Origin: Panicum virgatum
Taxonomy: Eukaryota > Streptophyta > Magnoliopsida > Poales > Poaceae
Reading direction: 5' to 3'
Assembly: GCF_016808335.1 (NCBI RefSeq)
Contig: NC_053139.1
Coordinates: 39,924,464 to 39,988,463 of the forward strand
Length of the DNA stretch: 64,000 nucleotides
The notes below the pieces were generated by a model, which was given only the letters and a program-made list of their open reading frames with translations, was not told the origin of the DNA and did not search any database. This document shows, one piece after another, positions 23,999 through 34,480 of the stretch (position 1 is the stretch's first letter; the number at the start of each line of letters is the position of its first letter). The translations under genes and the position numbers were made by a program.

Positions 23999-25018
23999 GA
24001 TCGCGATGTTTGGGCGATGCTGGTTCGTGTCCGACTCTCCTCTCCGGTCTCCACCTTGTCTTGCTCCTCTACCTCCGCACAGCATTTTGCTTTTGGCCGG
24101 CGCGGAGCTCTCGTCCTCCCCGAGCTCCCTCTCTCCAACCTCCTCTCTTTCTCTCTGTTTCCGACCTCTCTATCTCTCCCGGAGCTCCCTCCACGCCCGC
24201 ACGCTGCTGGGGCGGCCGCGGACGGCGGGGACGGGGGCCGGCGCGGCGCAAGGTAGCGGACCACCAGCGGCGCCCGTGCATACCGGCTCTCGATTCCTGC
24301 CGCGTGGACGCCCGCGCTGCGCAGTCTCCCACGTCCGCTGTGCTCGGCTCCGTTCGCCGCGGGGGACCGACGAGCCGGCCACCCGGCTCCTCTGTAGTAC
24401 TGCAGGGGGACGGCCACATTCGACTGCTCCCGCAGCAGCCCGCCGCAGCCGTCGACGGCTTCGCTAGCCGCCTGGAGGAACCTTCTCCGGCCGCCTCCCC
24501 GGGACGGGTTATCCTGGTGCTCTCGTCCACCATTCTTGGAAAAAAAGAAACCAAATAGGAATAGCAATCATGCATCAATTACCACGTGGATTCAAACGAA
24601 TCGCTGGAAGAATTTGGGCGAACAAGCAATGCAGGCCGATTCGATCGTACAGGCCGGCATAGTTGTCCAATGTCCTGCAGGCAAGGTACCGCGACGATGA
24701 TCGATCTTCATCTGCAGATCCTTTTGTGGGCCGTGTTTCTTCTCTTCCGTCGAAATCTTCCAAGACTGATGCCTGGATCGGAGCAAACTCCCGAGCAAGG
24801 GATAAACGGGACGAAGCCGATTGCCGGCAGGCGGTGCCTAGATCCATGCAGGAGGCGAGGGGGGCTGCGCCCTCGTGCGCGCCGCTGCGCCAGCTCAGCT
24901 AGGATGTGGCGAGTCGGAGTGGCAGCCGTGGAGGGAGAGGGTGCGCTCGCGACGCGAGATTTTAATTGCTAAAAAAAAATTAACGAATAATACTGATGGA
25001 TGATTGTTTTTCTATTGA
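23999..25018. other. GC-rich region upstream of psbP, no gene recognised
   Basis: GC-rich to about 24960 with overlapping open frames on both strands, the longest 263 codons, but their proteins are low-complexity Arg/Pro/Ser-rich and match nothing I know. Probably promoter and unclassified repeat DNA. Confidence 0.35.
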
Positions 25019-25437
25019 CTAGGCAATTTATGCCCGTGCCTTGCTACACACAAAATTGGTATAAGTACCGGATACGTATTGGTGCCCGTGTGTTAATTTG
25101 AGGCATCTATGTGATCGAGTCGTGGACGAAGGGAGTTGGTCCGACTCACATACGGGATAGACTAAAGCCCACCTGTCAATAACACATGTAAGGGTGGTAA
25201 TGGGTCATGGCCCTAATGACCTCTTCACAGCCCACCATAACCATTAGATATTTTAGCTCAAAATTATATAGAATTAGAGCCCGATCCTTTTAAAGCCCGG
25301 CTCTTAGATTCTCTAGGCCAAATTGCAAGGCCCTTTACCACCCCTAAACACAGGCGAACCAAACTAACGTACCAAACAAAAAAATTGGGTGAAAACCTTA
25401 CTCGCTTTAGTAATATATATAAAAATATAGATATAGA
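25019..25437 (-). mobile_element. Non-autonomous Helitron, family B copy 1
   Basis: Minus-strand element: 5' TCTATATCTATATTTTTATA then ATTACTAAAGCGAGTAAGG; 3' GCAAGGCACGGGCATAAATT then GCCTAG, followed by host T. The 5' region (GCGAGTAAGGTTTTCACCCA) matches the plus-strand element at 29891-30214. The exact 5' base is uncertain by a few bp because of the TATAGA repeat. Non-coding. Confidence 0.7.
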
Positions 25438-26051
25438 TATAGCAGAAAAAATGTAAAGTTATATCCCTAGAAGGCTATAACTAGGAAGAAATAAAAAAAG
25501 ACATGAGACAATACATCGCGGTTTGGATTGGGGTGTCAACACACGCCGAACTCACCTCAATTTAAATAACTCAGCCTGGTTGGATTGGAACGTGAATGCA
25601 AGCCACCTTCACGAGACAACTCTGCTTGTAAAAAATTGGTAACAAATGTTTCCAAAACAATTCATACGTCGCTGTATATTAACATTGTTTTGAACCCACA
25701 TTAGATTTAAATAATATTTTGTCTCTTCTCAACCATTCAGAAGTTTTCATACGTCAATTATCAAATTACTTTAACGAATCGCAACAAGAAAATTAGGAAA
25801 AACATATGAACAAACCGACAAATTTCAGCTTCTCATAGAAATTACCCAACTTTAGATATGTTGCTAAAGTTTTCCATTGGATTGAGATCCTAAATAAGAT
25901 CCTACTGATCTAAAAAAAGCCTCTTCTAGAACTAACATACTATGAAAATTATTATAATGCTTGGTGGTATCTGGATTGCTTCGCCTCTGAAGAATTGTGG
26001 CATCATAAAATTCTATGATTCATATCATGACCCGGACAACCTTGGGCATGT
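25438..26051. other. AT-rich spacer, nothing recognised
   Basis: No gene or clear repeat structure seen between the Helitron and the small CACTA element. Confidence 0.3.
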
Positions 26052-26786
26052 CACTACACCAAAACAGAATTGCCTTGGTCTCCAAAAACCGCTAAGAAAA
26101 TGGTGGCCACCAAGCAATATCCATCAAGATAGAGAGCCGGGAAAATTCAATTATCTTGGCTGCCAACCGCCAAGAATTATTTTCTTGGCGATTTGGCTGC
26201 CAAGTAAAATAGGTCTACATCAAAATTGTAAACACGCCAAGAAAATGTTATAACCGTCAAGAATCTAACTTTTTTTGAGATTACACAGTACAACTCAGAC
26301 ACTCACAACGCACGCATACTCACACCTCTATGAACACATTACGTAAACGCTACCCCTATAAGCATCTTCGAAGACTGAGTCGACAAATTCTCGAGATATA
26401 ACTTTTCTTGGCAGCCGTCAACAGCCAATGATATAAATTTTCTTGGCAGCCGTCGACAGCTAAGGAAAGTTATTTCCCTGGAGGGCACATCAACCGCCAA
26501 GCTAAATAGTTATTTCCTTGGCTGCCAACCGCCAAGCAAATGCATACTCCCAAAAAAACAACAATGAAAACAGTGTTGCAATCCTTTCAAAAACCATACA
26601 TTTAATTAAAATCTGCGTGACAGTGGTTAAAAACAACCATAGATTTGGACCTGCAAACCAGATGTTCAATCAGAATAATGAAATGAGATCTGCTATACAC
26701 ACTACTACTGCTATATCTGTAGACCGACGACTTGGATTTTCATACACAGTACTACTTGTTCAATCAGATTTCAGTTTGGTGTAGTA
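26052..26786. mobile_element. Small non-autonomous CACTA element
   Basis: Left end CACTACACCAAAACAG; right end CAGTTTGGTGTAGTA, its imperfect complement (terminal TAGTG changed to TAGTA). The 3-bp target duplication TGT is present at 26049-26051 and 26787-26789. The left half carries many subterminal copies of CTTGGC / GCCAAG motifs in both orientations (for example CTTGGCTGCCAACCGCCAAG), as expected for transposase binding. Non-coding; an unrelated repeat fragment (about 26270-26400) seems nested inside. Confidence 0.78.
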
Positions 26787-26789
26787 TGT

Positions 26790-28043
26790 GTATAGACCGA
26801 CTTGAGATTCTCATACACCAAAAAAACATGTGAAATCTTTGGCCCGATTTTTTCCAGTACGTACAAATATAATTCCACCAGCTCATTCTCTGATTTATGG
26901 GCGGAGCTTTGCACACAAGTAAGCCCTGATTCGGTTTGAGGATACGAACGAAAGCTAAGGGACGGGAAAAATGTATGGTTTAGTTTCCAATACGAAATTT
27001 TGCACATTCACCGTTTGATCCAGCTTTCCCATTCATTCGGGAAGAGTTCACTTCTCGACTTTGACCGGAAAGCATGCATAGAGTCACCTACTATTTCTCT
27101 TTTTATAGACGGATATTGGTTCTACCTCTGAACACAAACCGTGTACCCTTTCTTGTTTAGATTTCTCGCGTTGCGTATCCTCTCGCCAAACAAATAAAAG
27201 CTAGTAACTTTGTTTTTTTTTTCAAAAGAAGAAAAACAAGCAACTAGAGTCTAATGAAAAGCTGTTAAAAATATTGGACTATTGATACAAATAATAACTA
27301 GCAACATGATTGGCCGTTTAGTTTACGGATTGGCTTGTGATCCTATACGTACTCTTTTTGAACCCGGTTTAGTAGTAGTGTTGATCTACTGCGTGTAAGA
27401 ATGTACGGACTGATTTCCTCCTGGCAAGGGGACGAAGCCGAAACTCTTTCCATTATCTAAAAAAAGGTAATAACTCGGAAGTAAACAAAAAAAATGAAGT
27501 AGATAGTGGTGGGGAAACTTGCCTAGCCATTGCCAGGATATGTACGCTTTTATGAAGAAAACAAAGAATCCAAGAGATGCTGGGCTTTCTCATGAAGCTT
27601 GACACGAGTCAACACACAATGTCTTCTCTCATAGTCACACACATCCATTTCTCCTTCCTCTCCCCTTCCAATGCAGTGATGAGATGCCGGCAATGCCCTT
27701 TGCCACCGACCGAGCACCACCAGCTCAAGCAAACCGGCCGCGCCGGACGTCATCCCCAGCCTCCTGTTTCGCGAGCGACACCATCACTATCTTTGTTTGA
27801 CTCGCGCAAGTGGCCGGACGCTGGGGAAAAACCGCTCGCGCGACCCGGGGGACGGAACGGAACAAGCGCGGCACGCGAGGGTGGTCGAGTGGAGTGACGC
27901 GACGAGCGCGAGAGCCGTGGGCGCGCGCTGCTGGGCGGCGTGGGCGCGTGGCTGCCTGCCTGAACTGGCTTCGATCGGGACACGCGACGCGCGAGAGCGG
28001 CCGTGGCGAGCCGAGCGCCCCCTCCCCCGGCCCTGCCTGCCTC
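26790..28043. other. Intergenic and ERF1 promoter region
   Basis: AT-rich to about 27600, then GC-rich toward the ERF gene. No coding sequence recognised. Confidence 0.4.
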
Positions 28044-28048
28044 TATAA
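28044..28048 (+). promoter_or_regulatory. TATA box of ERF gene 1
   Basis: CTCTATAACA context 95 bp upstream of the ATG; the only TATA-like site in the GC-rich leader. Confidence 0.5.
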
Positions 28049-28142
28049 CAACACGCGAACTCCTGTCACATCGGCGCTCGTCACATCAGACACCGGCACA
28101 GCTAGCAGCGCGCACCAGGCCAGGGGGAGAGAGAGGAGATCG

Positions 28143-28913
28143 ATGCCGGGCGGCAGCGTCATCGAGCTGGCGAGGGAGGCGGCGGCCGCGGCGCGGAACG
28201 AGCGGCGCGCGCGCGGGGACGCGCCGCTGCCGCCGCCGCGGAGGTACCGCGGCGTGCAGCGGCGCGGCAACAGGTACGGCGCCGTGGTGTGGAACCCCGC
28301 GGGCAAGCGGGCGATGTGGCTGGGGTCGTACGCGACGCCCGAGGAGGCCGCGCACGCCTACGACGCCGCGGCGCGGCGCGTGCTGGGGCGCTGGGCCAGG
28401 CCCAACTTCCCCGACCCCGCGGCGCGGCGGCGGCCTACGGCGCTGTCAGCCGCGGTTGGGGCGCTCGAGGATCTCGTGCGGGCGGCGCGCGCTGATCAGG
28501 AGCCTGCCGCGCGCCAGCAGCAGCAGCAGCCGGCGCCCCGTGCGCAGGTGCCCTTTCCCCACTGGGCGGCGCCTGCGCTGGCGCCGGCGGGCGCGGCGGC
28601 ACAGCCGCAGCGCCAGCAGCGCGCGGTGTTCACGTACCGGCACGCGGCCACTCCGTCCTCCCCCGCCGCCGCCATCTACGCCGCAGCCTATGACGGCCCG
28701 TTCTTTGAGGTGACCCTCCTGCCAAGCGCCTACGCCGCGGCGCCCGAGCTCAACCGTCCGGCGAGCAGCGCCGGGCCCGTCGGCGGCGCGTCGCTGTCCC
28801 CCTCGGCCGCCGCCCCGGAGCGCCTGATCGAGCCTGATCAGGCCGTGGTCGGGGACAACTTCACCGACGACGGCGCGTCGTCCTCGTCTGCTACGCGCGC
28901 CTTCTTCTGGTGA
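28143..28913 (+). CDS. AP2/ERF transcription factor 1 (divergent AP2 domain)
   Basis: Intronless gene for a 256-residue nuclear transcription factor with one AP2/ERF domain at residues about 36-92: RYRGVQRRGNRYGAVVWNP, then AMWLGSYATPEEAAHAYDAA and RPNFP. The C-terminal part is low-complexity Ala/Pro/Gln-rich. The domain departs from the ERF consensus: the loop before the second strand lacks one residue and the usual Trp-Gly-Lys, and the Glu-Ile-Arg of the second strand is Val-Val-Trp, so GCC-box binding cannot be assumed. The start at MPGGSVIEL is favoured because it follows the TATA box by about 100 bp; an upstream in-frame ATG at 27810 lies before the TATA. It ends in RAFFW. It shares the loop deletion with the ERF gene at 42972. 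Confidence 0.85.
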   Translation: MPGGSVIELAREAAAAARNERRARGDAPLPPPRRYRGVQRRGNRYGAVVWNPAGKRAMWLGSYATPEEAAHAYDAAARRVLGRWARPNFPDPAARRRPTALSAAVGALEDLVRAARADQEPAARQQQQQPAPRAQVPFPHWAAPALAPAGAAAQPQRQQRAVFTYRHAATPSSPAAAIYAAAYDGPFFEVTLLPSAYAAAPELNRPASSAGPVGGASLSPSAAAPERLIEPDQAVVGDNFTDDGASSSSATRAFFW

Positions 28914-29734
28914 AGTGCACGCAGTGGGGGGAGGCAGTGGCCGTGCCATGGCGAAGTGGACGAGCGTGACCGACCGGTGACTGCGTGCGCGTCGGCAGCG
29001 ACTTTGTTCCTTCGACATGTTATCTTATTTACCGTATTTCTATAATGTCGTCGTAGTCTTTCTATAATGTCGTGTCGTGTCGTATCGTATGTGTTTCTGT
29101 TTAATTACCTGGACTTGTGTTTGGTCTCCTGATCGACCGTGGAATGTCACAACAGTATGAGTTTATTTTCTATGTTATAATGTAACTTGGTTTGAATTTC
29201 TCCGTGTCTGAAAAAAAACTCACTGCATACACATAAAAGTAGAACATCGCGGTAAAAAAAAGAAAAAAAAAACTAACTGCAGTCGTTTTTTAGCAGCCTG
29301 ATCATCATAGCGGCCGTTTTCTTCCAAACAATATGTTCTTCATTGTGTGCTTCCAAATTAGCATACATTACTTGTCACCTAGTATTCCAAAATATCTTTA
29401 GCAGTTTTTCATTTAACGCTAAAAGTACTACCTTTTCTTTGTTTGGCAGTAGGGGACGAAACGTGAGAAAACCTGGACAAGAAAAGGATAGACGATTTGT
29501 GTTCTTAGAGACGGAGCCAATGATTATCTGGTTTAAATCTGCACAGGCTCTACGTGCTTTCAGTTAAAAAGTGGAGAAGCGGACCATTTGTTAAGAAAAA
29601 TGGAAAAGCTTGTTCTTTTGTTACCAACGGTGAAGGCGCAAGCAATCCTGTAGGAAATCAAACCGTTCCCCCGACTAATCAGAGCTTGTGTGCAAACCTC
29701 TAATAAACATCATATTGGGGCCATGATTTCACAA
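28914..29734. other. ERF1 downstream spacer
   Basis: Probable 3' UTR with repeated GTCGTGTCGTATCG-like bases near 29070, then AT-rich DNA with no recognised gene. Confidence 0.35.
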
Positions 29735-29890
29735 GTTTTTATTTGGTTGATGACGAAAACCGCAATCAATCAACTAACAAAGATTAAGATATTTTGTATT
29801 TTGTCCCCACAAAGATAAAGAAAATTGGGAAAAGGGTTCCGAATCGGGTTATTACTAGATGTGGCTTGTAGATGTGAGGATATTTCTTCA

Positions 29891-30214
29891 TCTATACTTT
29901 ATTACTAAAGCGAGTAAGGTTTCCACCCAAATTTTTGGTTTGGTACGTTGGTTTGGTCCACCTATGTTATTGACAGGTGGGCCCACAATCCATCAATCAG
30001 AATTCTAATCAGAATCCAAATAAATCAATCAGAATCCTAATAGGAACTTGAACAAATCAATATGAATTCCAATACAATCAAAATCCGGACAATTAATACC
30101 TCACGCGGTCACGGTACATGTTGTACATGGAGTTTCCACCGAAAAAATTATTGGGCCCATATATTTATGGGTAAAATTTATATTATCCGTAGCAACGCAC
30201 GGGCAAAATGCTAG
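29891..30214 (+). mobile_element. Non-autonomous Helitron, family B copy 2
   Basis: 324 bp, 5' TCTATACTTTATTACTAAAG, 3' hairpin CCGTAGCAACGCACGGGC and terminal CTAG, between host A and T. Removing it restores TTCTTCA/TATTATCAATGAG, which aligns without gaps to TTCTTCATGTTGTCGATGA in the sister repeat near 31135, confirming both ends. Confidence 0.88.
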
Positions 30215-30738
30215 TATTATCAATGAGGCTAGAAATATAACCTCCCTCGACTTAACACAGCTTTGTTTGTCAGTGAATCTGAGGTCTCAGTCCCCTTTTG
30301 TAGTACTAGAGATTATACAAATAAAGTTAGTTCTATATAGAGATCCATCCACAAGCGAATCGAGCCGAAGATGGTTCTTACTAGATCTGCGTGTAGATAT
30401 ATGACAGGATGATTCTTCATGCCATTGATGATGCTGGCTTATAACCTTCCTCTATGTCACAAAACTTTGACCTATGCGAATCATCAAATTTGAGGTTCTA
30501 GACCCCTTGTGTAGTACTAAAGATGATAACATTGATTCTATATAATTCCGGCCAATAGAGATGGAGCTTCATGTAGTTTCTTCGCCAACGCGCATCGATG
30601 ATGGGCTAGGATTGAGGAACGAAGGAGGCGAAGCGGGATTTGGTTGATTGCTAGGGTTGTAGCGAGAAGGGAAGAGGTGAGAGATGGTGGATAGAGGGGA
30701 AATAAGGTGTCGATGCGTTTGTTCAGGCTTGCTAGAGG

Positions 30739-30744
30739 TATATA
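30739..30744 (-). promoter_or_regulatory. TATA box in module A
   Basis: Minus-strand TATATA box conserved with module B (31674-31681), in the same position relative to the shared leader sequence. Confidence 0.45.
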
Positions 30745-31004
30745 TAGGACTAAAAGCCGTATACAACATAACAGTCGTTGTAGCATCATTCTCGTGACTC
30801 GCTCTAATATGGATGACAGCACAAATCACACTAACCCGGATACTATTACTCATGAAACGCCATTTAGGAACCACAAATAAAGATATCGTGTCTCATACTT
30901 GGATTTTTTCTCTCCTAACACTAGTACTCTCAAATAACTCTCTCATCTCTTGCCCATTTCATTATTTTCCAGCATGTTGCCAAGTAATGTTTTTCTTTTT
31001 CTAG

Positions 31005-31920
31005 TGGATGAAAACCATAATCAGTCGACTAACAAGATCTAGATATATAAAAATCCATCTCCACTGAAATAAGCAATTCAAAAGAAAGATCCGATAGGGT
31101 TCGTACCAGATGTGACTTGCAGACGATAGGATATTTCTTCATGTTGTCGATGACGCTAGGGATATAACTTCCTCAATCTCACAGAGCTGTGACCGATGTT
31201 TGTCGTCAAACTTGAGGTTTCTACCCCCTTTGTATCACCAGAGATGATAGAGTTAGTTCTATATAGAAATCCATCCCCGCTGAAATAAACAAATCGGGAA
31301 AAGAGTCCGAACATGGTTCTTACCAGATCTGCTTGTAGATGACTGTATGATTCTTCATGTTGTTGATGAGGCTTGAAATATAACCTTCCTCGATCGACAT
31401 CACAAAACTTGCGAACCGTCGAATTTTAGGCTAATCCCTTTTGTAGTACTGGAGATGATAGCCTTGATTCTATATGATTCGGTCCAGTAGAGATTTTGGC
31501 TGATGGATTTCAACGCGAATTCGCTTCGGTGATGAGCTAAGATGGGGGAATCGAGAAGGCGAAGTGGGATTTGGTTCGTTCTCAGCTAGGGTTGTAGCGA
31601 GAAGGGGGAAGAGGTGAGAGGCGGCGGATAGAGGGAAAAGGGGTGTCGATTCGTTTGTTCGGGCCGCTAGGGGTATATATAGGGACTGAGTGCCGTATAC
31701 GGCGTAAACAGTCGTAGCGGCATCTTCGTGACTCGCTGGATGACAGCACACGACACATTTTACCGCATGTCGTTACTCGTGAAAAATGCGCGATTTACGC
31801 GGTGCAAATTTAGATACCCATGTCTTATACTTGGAATTTTTTTCCTCTTCTAATCCTAGCGCTCTCAAATAACTCTCTCATCTCTTATACACAAAATTCC
31901 ATTTTACTTTCCCAACCCTT
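31005..31920 (-). repeat. Tandem module B
   Basis: Second copy of the module at 29735-30990 with the same order on the minus strand: TATATATA (31681-31674), leader with CTACAACCCTAGC, short open frame, then two related blocks (about 31310-31490 and 31090-31270). The inner block has an open stretch SIEEGYISSLINNMKNHTV followed by a GTAAGA donor-like site, whereas the corresponding blocks in module A have stops. No family recognised. Confidence 0.6.
31674..31681 (-). promoter_or_regulatory. TATA box in module B
   Basis: TATATATA on the minus strand, conserved with the site in module A. Confidence 0.45.
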
Positions 31921-32873
31921 GTTACCAAATTGTTTCCTCATCCGTGCATAACTTGACTATCCATAACTTGGACTACATTTGTCTATATCTCATTCACCAT
32001 GCACTTCATCTTTTATTACCGAGAGAAAGAGAATTTATCACGGGGGTTGGCTGGTGCGCGCGGGGGAGTGCTGCGTGCTGCTGGCATTGCCTCGCCACCG
32101 ATGATGGAGCACCCACCAGCCACTGACGAAAGCAAAGCCGCGCGCCGGACAACGTAACATCTATCTAGCAGATGCCGAACAAGGATGTCGTCACGATCGT
32201 TTGACTCGATTAACTCGAGGAAGCGGCGCCCGGGCAGGTCTGCAGGAGCAGCCCAGCGGCCGCGCGCCGCCACCGCCTCAGCGCGCTTGGCAGGCCATCG
32301 ACATGGCGTGGCCAGCCGGCCGTTCGTTTCGCCTGTGCTTGAACCGCAGGCGAACCCTGGGACATCCACTACGTCGGCTGCACATCTGGCAGGCACAGGG
32401 GAGACGGTCTTGGCAGTGCACCTGCCACCAGGCGCAGTCCCAGAAAATTCCAGGCTGGAGCCAAATTCAAAATTGGACCAAAACTTAATTACTGCAATTA
32501 GACGCTTTTTTTTGGTTGGATGTTAAATTTTGCTTAACCAAAATCATGGCAATGCAAGCGAATATCATGCATGGCTTGCTAAAATCAGGACATGCTAAAG
32601 TGTGGGCAAATAATTTTAGATATTCATTTAGTTTAGTGCCTAAATATAACATTGGTACTTCTTTTCTCTCTCGTAAGGTTTAAGAAGTTTATAGTGATCT
32701 GCCATGATATGGTCATAAGTATTGAAGTGCTAATTTTTAGATACGAACCAATGATAGTCAAATTTAATTGACATTGTTTTGAGAGAAAAAATCATAAAAG
32801 ATTTTCTCTGCATGGAAAATAAAGATGCGGGCGTGCCAGTGTATATAGAAATACACAAGAGAAACAAAAGATA
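31921..32873. other. Spacer with GC-rich part, no gene recognised
   Basis: The GC-rich stretch 32040-32470 has open frames on both strands (126 codons on minus, 113 on plus) without family resemblance; the remainder is AT-rich. Confidence 0.3.
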
Positions 32874-33435
32874 CACTACTGGAAAACAAGCCAAAGGTCC
32901 AGGCCAAAAGTACCAGCTCATATTGCAACCGGTACTGATACTAGACATTGGTACCGGTGGTAGCAATAGCCGGTACTTTTGGCCTGCGCCAAGCGCCGGA
33001 AAGTTGCGCCGCGTTAGAAACCGGTACCAATTGAATATCAAAGGTACCAATTAATACCATGAGCCGGTTCCAATTAGACTATACATGAATGGCACCGGGT
33101 AATGGCACGACCCGGTGCCTTTAGAGCAGACATTAGCACCGGGTAAAATCATGACCCGGTGCCAATGCATGCATTAGGTACTTGTGCTCCCAACTCGCGA
33201 AATTTTAAAGTCTCTCACTGTCGGCACCTGATGAGCTCTCATCTCTCTCCCCGGTCACTCTCTCTCCTTCCTCCCTCTCTCTCCCACGCACGCCGCCCCT
33301 CCTTGCTCCGCCCCCTCCCCTCCTCCCTGCACCGGCGAGCACCCGCGCCGCCTCCTGGAGTTCGCCGCCGCGCACGGGCCGGCGGCGGAGGGGCAGGGCC
33401 GAGGAGCGGCCTACCCCCGACGGCGGAGCGGCAGG

Positions 33436-33988
33436 AGCGTGCCTGCTCCTCCTCCTCCTCCTGCACGTGGCGGCGAGGGTGGCGGACGCGCTCTGGTGGC
33501 GCCCACGGCGGCTGGAGGCGCACTTCGCGCGGCAGGGCGTGCGGGGCCTGCCGTACCGGCTCCTCCTCGGCTGCGTCACAGAGATGGTCGCGCTCATGGC
33601 GGAGGCCGCCGCCAAGCCCATGTCGCTGCCGGACTCGCACGACGCGCTCCCCCGGGTGCTCGCCTTCTACCACTACTGGAGGAAGATCTATGGTAACGAA
33701 CGATTCGCTTGCTTGTCCAGCTCCGGAGTGGTGATCGATCGATCGATTAATGGCGGCGGTGCAGGGCTGATGTTCCTGATCTGGTTTGGGCCGACTCCGC
33801 GGCTGACGGTGGCGGACCCGGAGCTAGTGCGCGAGATCCTCCTGACGCGCGCGGACGCGTTCGACCGCTACGAGGTGCACCCCGTGGTCCGGCAGCTCGA
33901 GGGCGACGGCCTCATCAGCCTCCACGGCAACAAGTGGGCGCTCCACCACCGCGTCCTCGCCCCGGCCTTCTTCCCCGACAACCTCAAC
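33436..33988 (+). pseudogene. Captured CYP734A-type P450 fragment (exon 1 and exon 2)
   Basis: N-terminal part of a cytochrome P450 of the CYP734A/BAS1 type, enzymes known to inactivate brassinosteroids by C-26 hydroxylation. Exon 1 (about 33436-33692): LLHVAARVADALWWRPRRLE, AHFARQGVRGLPYR, LAFYHYWRKIY. Exon 2 (33765-33988): LMFLIWFGPTPRLTVADPEL, DAFDRYEVHPVVRQLEGDGL, ISLHGNKWALHHRVLAPAFF, ending PDNLN at a GTACGC donor; the start of the next intron is also present. The helix-I, ExxR and haem-Cys regions are absent, so it cannot be an active P450. The first intron (72 bp) has no stop and keeps frame, so a 307-codon stretch (33467-34387) stays open with or without splicing. The start is not fixed: no obvious ATG precedes the fragment in frame. 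Confidence 0.88.
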
Positions 33989-34039
33989 GTACGCGCACGC
34001 CGTGCTGTCTCCTCTCTCTCCCCTCCTCCCTGTTGCTTG

Positions 34040-34260
34040 AGCGGGCCCGAGCGCGGCAGCAGGAGCGGCGACGGCCAAGGGAGGAAGGCGGATATCGGCG
34101 GCCAAGGGAGGAGGGTGGATCTCGGCGGCCAAGGGAGGAGGGTAGATCTCGGCGGCGGAGCTCCGGGCCCGAGCGCGGCAGCAGGAGCGGCGGCCACAAG
34201 CGGCTCGGAGCGCGGCAGTAGGAGCGGCGACGGTGACGAGGCGAAGCTCCGGGCCCGAGC
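34040..34260. repeat. GC-rich tandem repeat inside the CACTA element
   Basis: About three copies of a unit near GGCGGCCAAGGGAGGAGG (about 30 bp) followed by repeated CGAGCGCGGCAGCAGGAGCG segments. It follows the captured P450 intron start. Confidence 0.7.
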
Positions 34261-34480
34261 GCCGGCAGCAGGATGCCTGCTTTTATTTTTTTTGTTTGCC
34301 AAAAATGCTTTGGTACCGGTTGGTCTTTCCAACCGGTACCAATGGATGTCTAAGGCACCGGGTGAAAAACCTGGTGTCCTTGACTGAGGCCAATGGTCTC
34401 GGTTTGGGGGTACCAGTTGTAAAACCGGTGCCTAAGCACATCTTCAACCGGTGCCTAAGGCGTCGTTTCTAGTAGTGATA

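Larger units (their letters stand above)
29735..30990 (-). repeat. Tandem module A (TATA box plus two exon-like blocks)
   Basis: First copy of a duplicated module that makes sense on the minus strand: a TATATA box (30744-30739), a CCCTAGC-type leader (30660-30640), a short open frame, then two related downstream blocks (about 30365-30545 and 29850-30345) each containing a TTCTTCATG..TTGATGA..GCT motif. The outer block is interrupted by a Helitron at 29891-30214. The second module is at 31005-31920. I do not recognise the protein. It may be a transposon-derived or duplicated gene 5' end. Confidence 0.6.
32874..34477. mobile_element. CACTA transposon carrying cytochrome P450 exons
   Basis: 1604 bp element with ends CACTACTGGAAAAC and TTTCTAGTAGTG and a perfect 3-bp target duplication ATA (32871-32873, 34478-34480). 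Both subterminal regions are rich in ACCGGTACC / GGTACCGGTT and ACCCGGTGCC motifs in both orientations. There is no transposase, so it is non-autonomous. The interior holds a fragment of a host P450 gene with its introns, then a GC-rich tandem-repeat tract (34040-34260). Confidence 0.92.

Noticed and set aside
24017..24578. Overlapping open frames upstream of psbP
   Set aside because: GC-rich low-complexity translations on both strands, no conserved motif or splice structure.
33467..34387. Functional cytochrome P450 gene
   Set aside because: Only the N-terminal exons are present, inside a CACTA element; haem-binding and oxygen-activation regions are absent.
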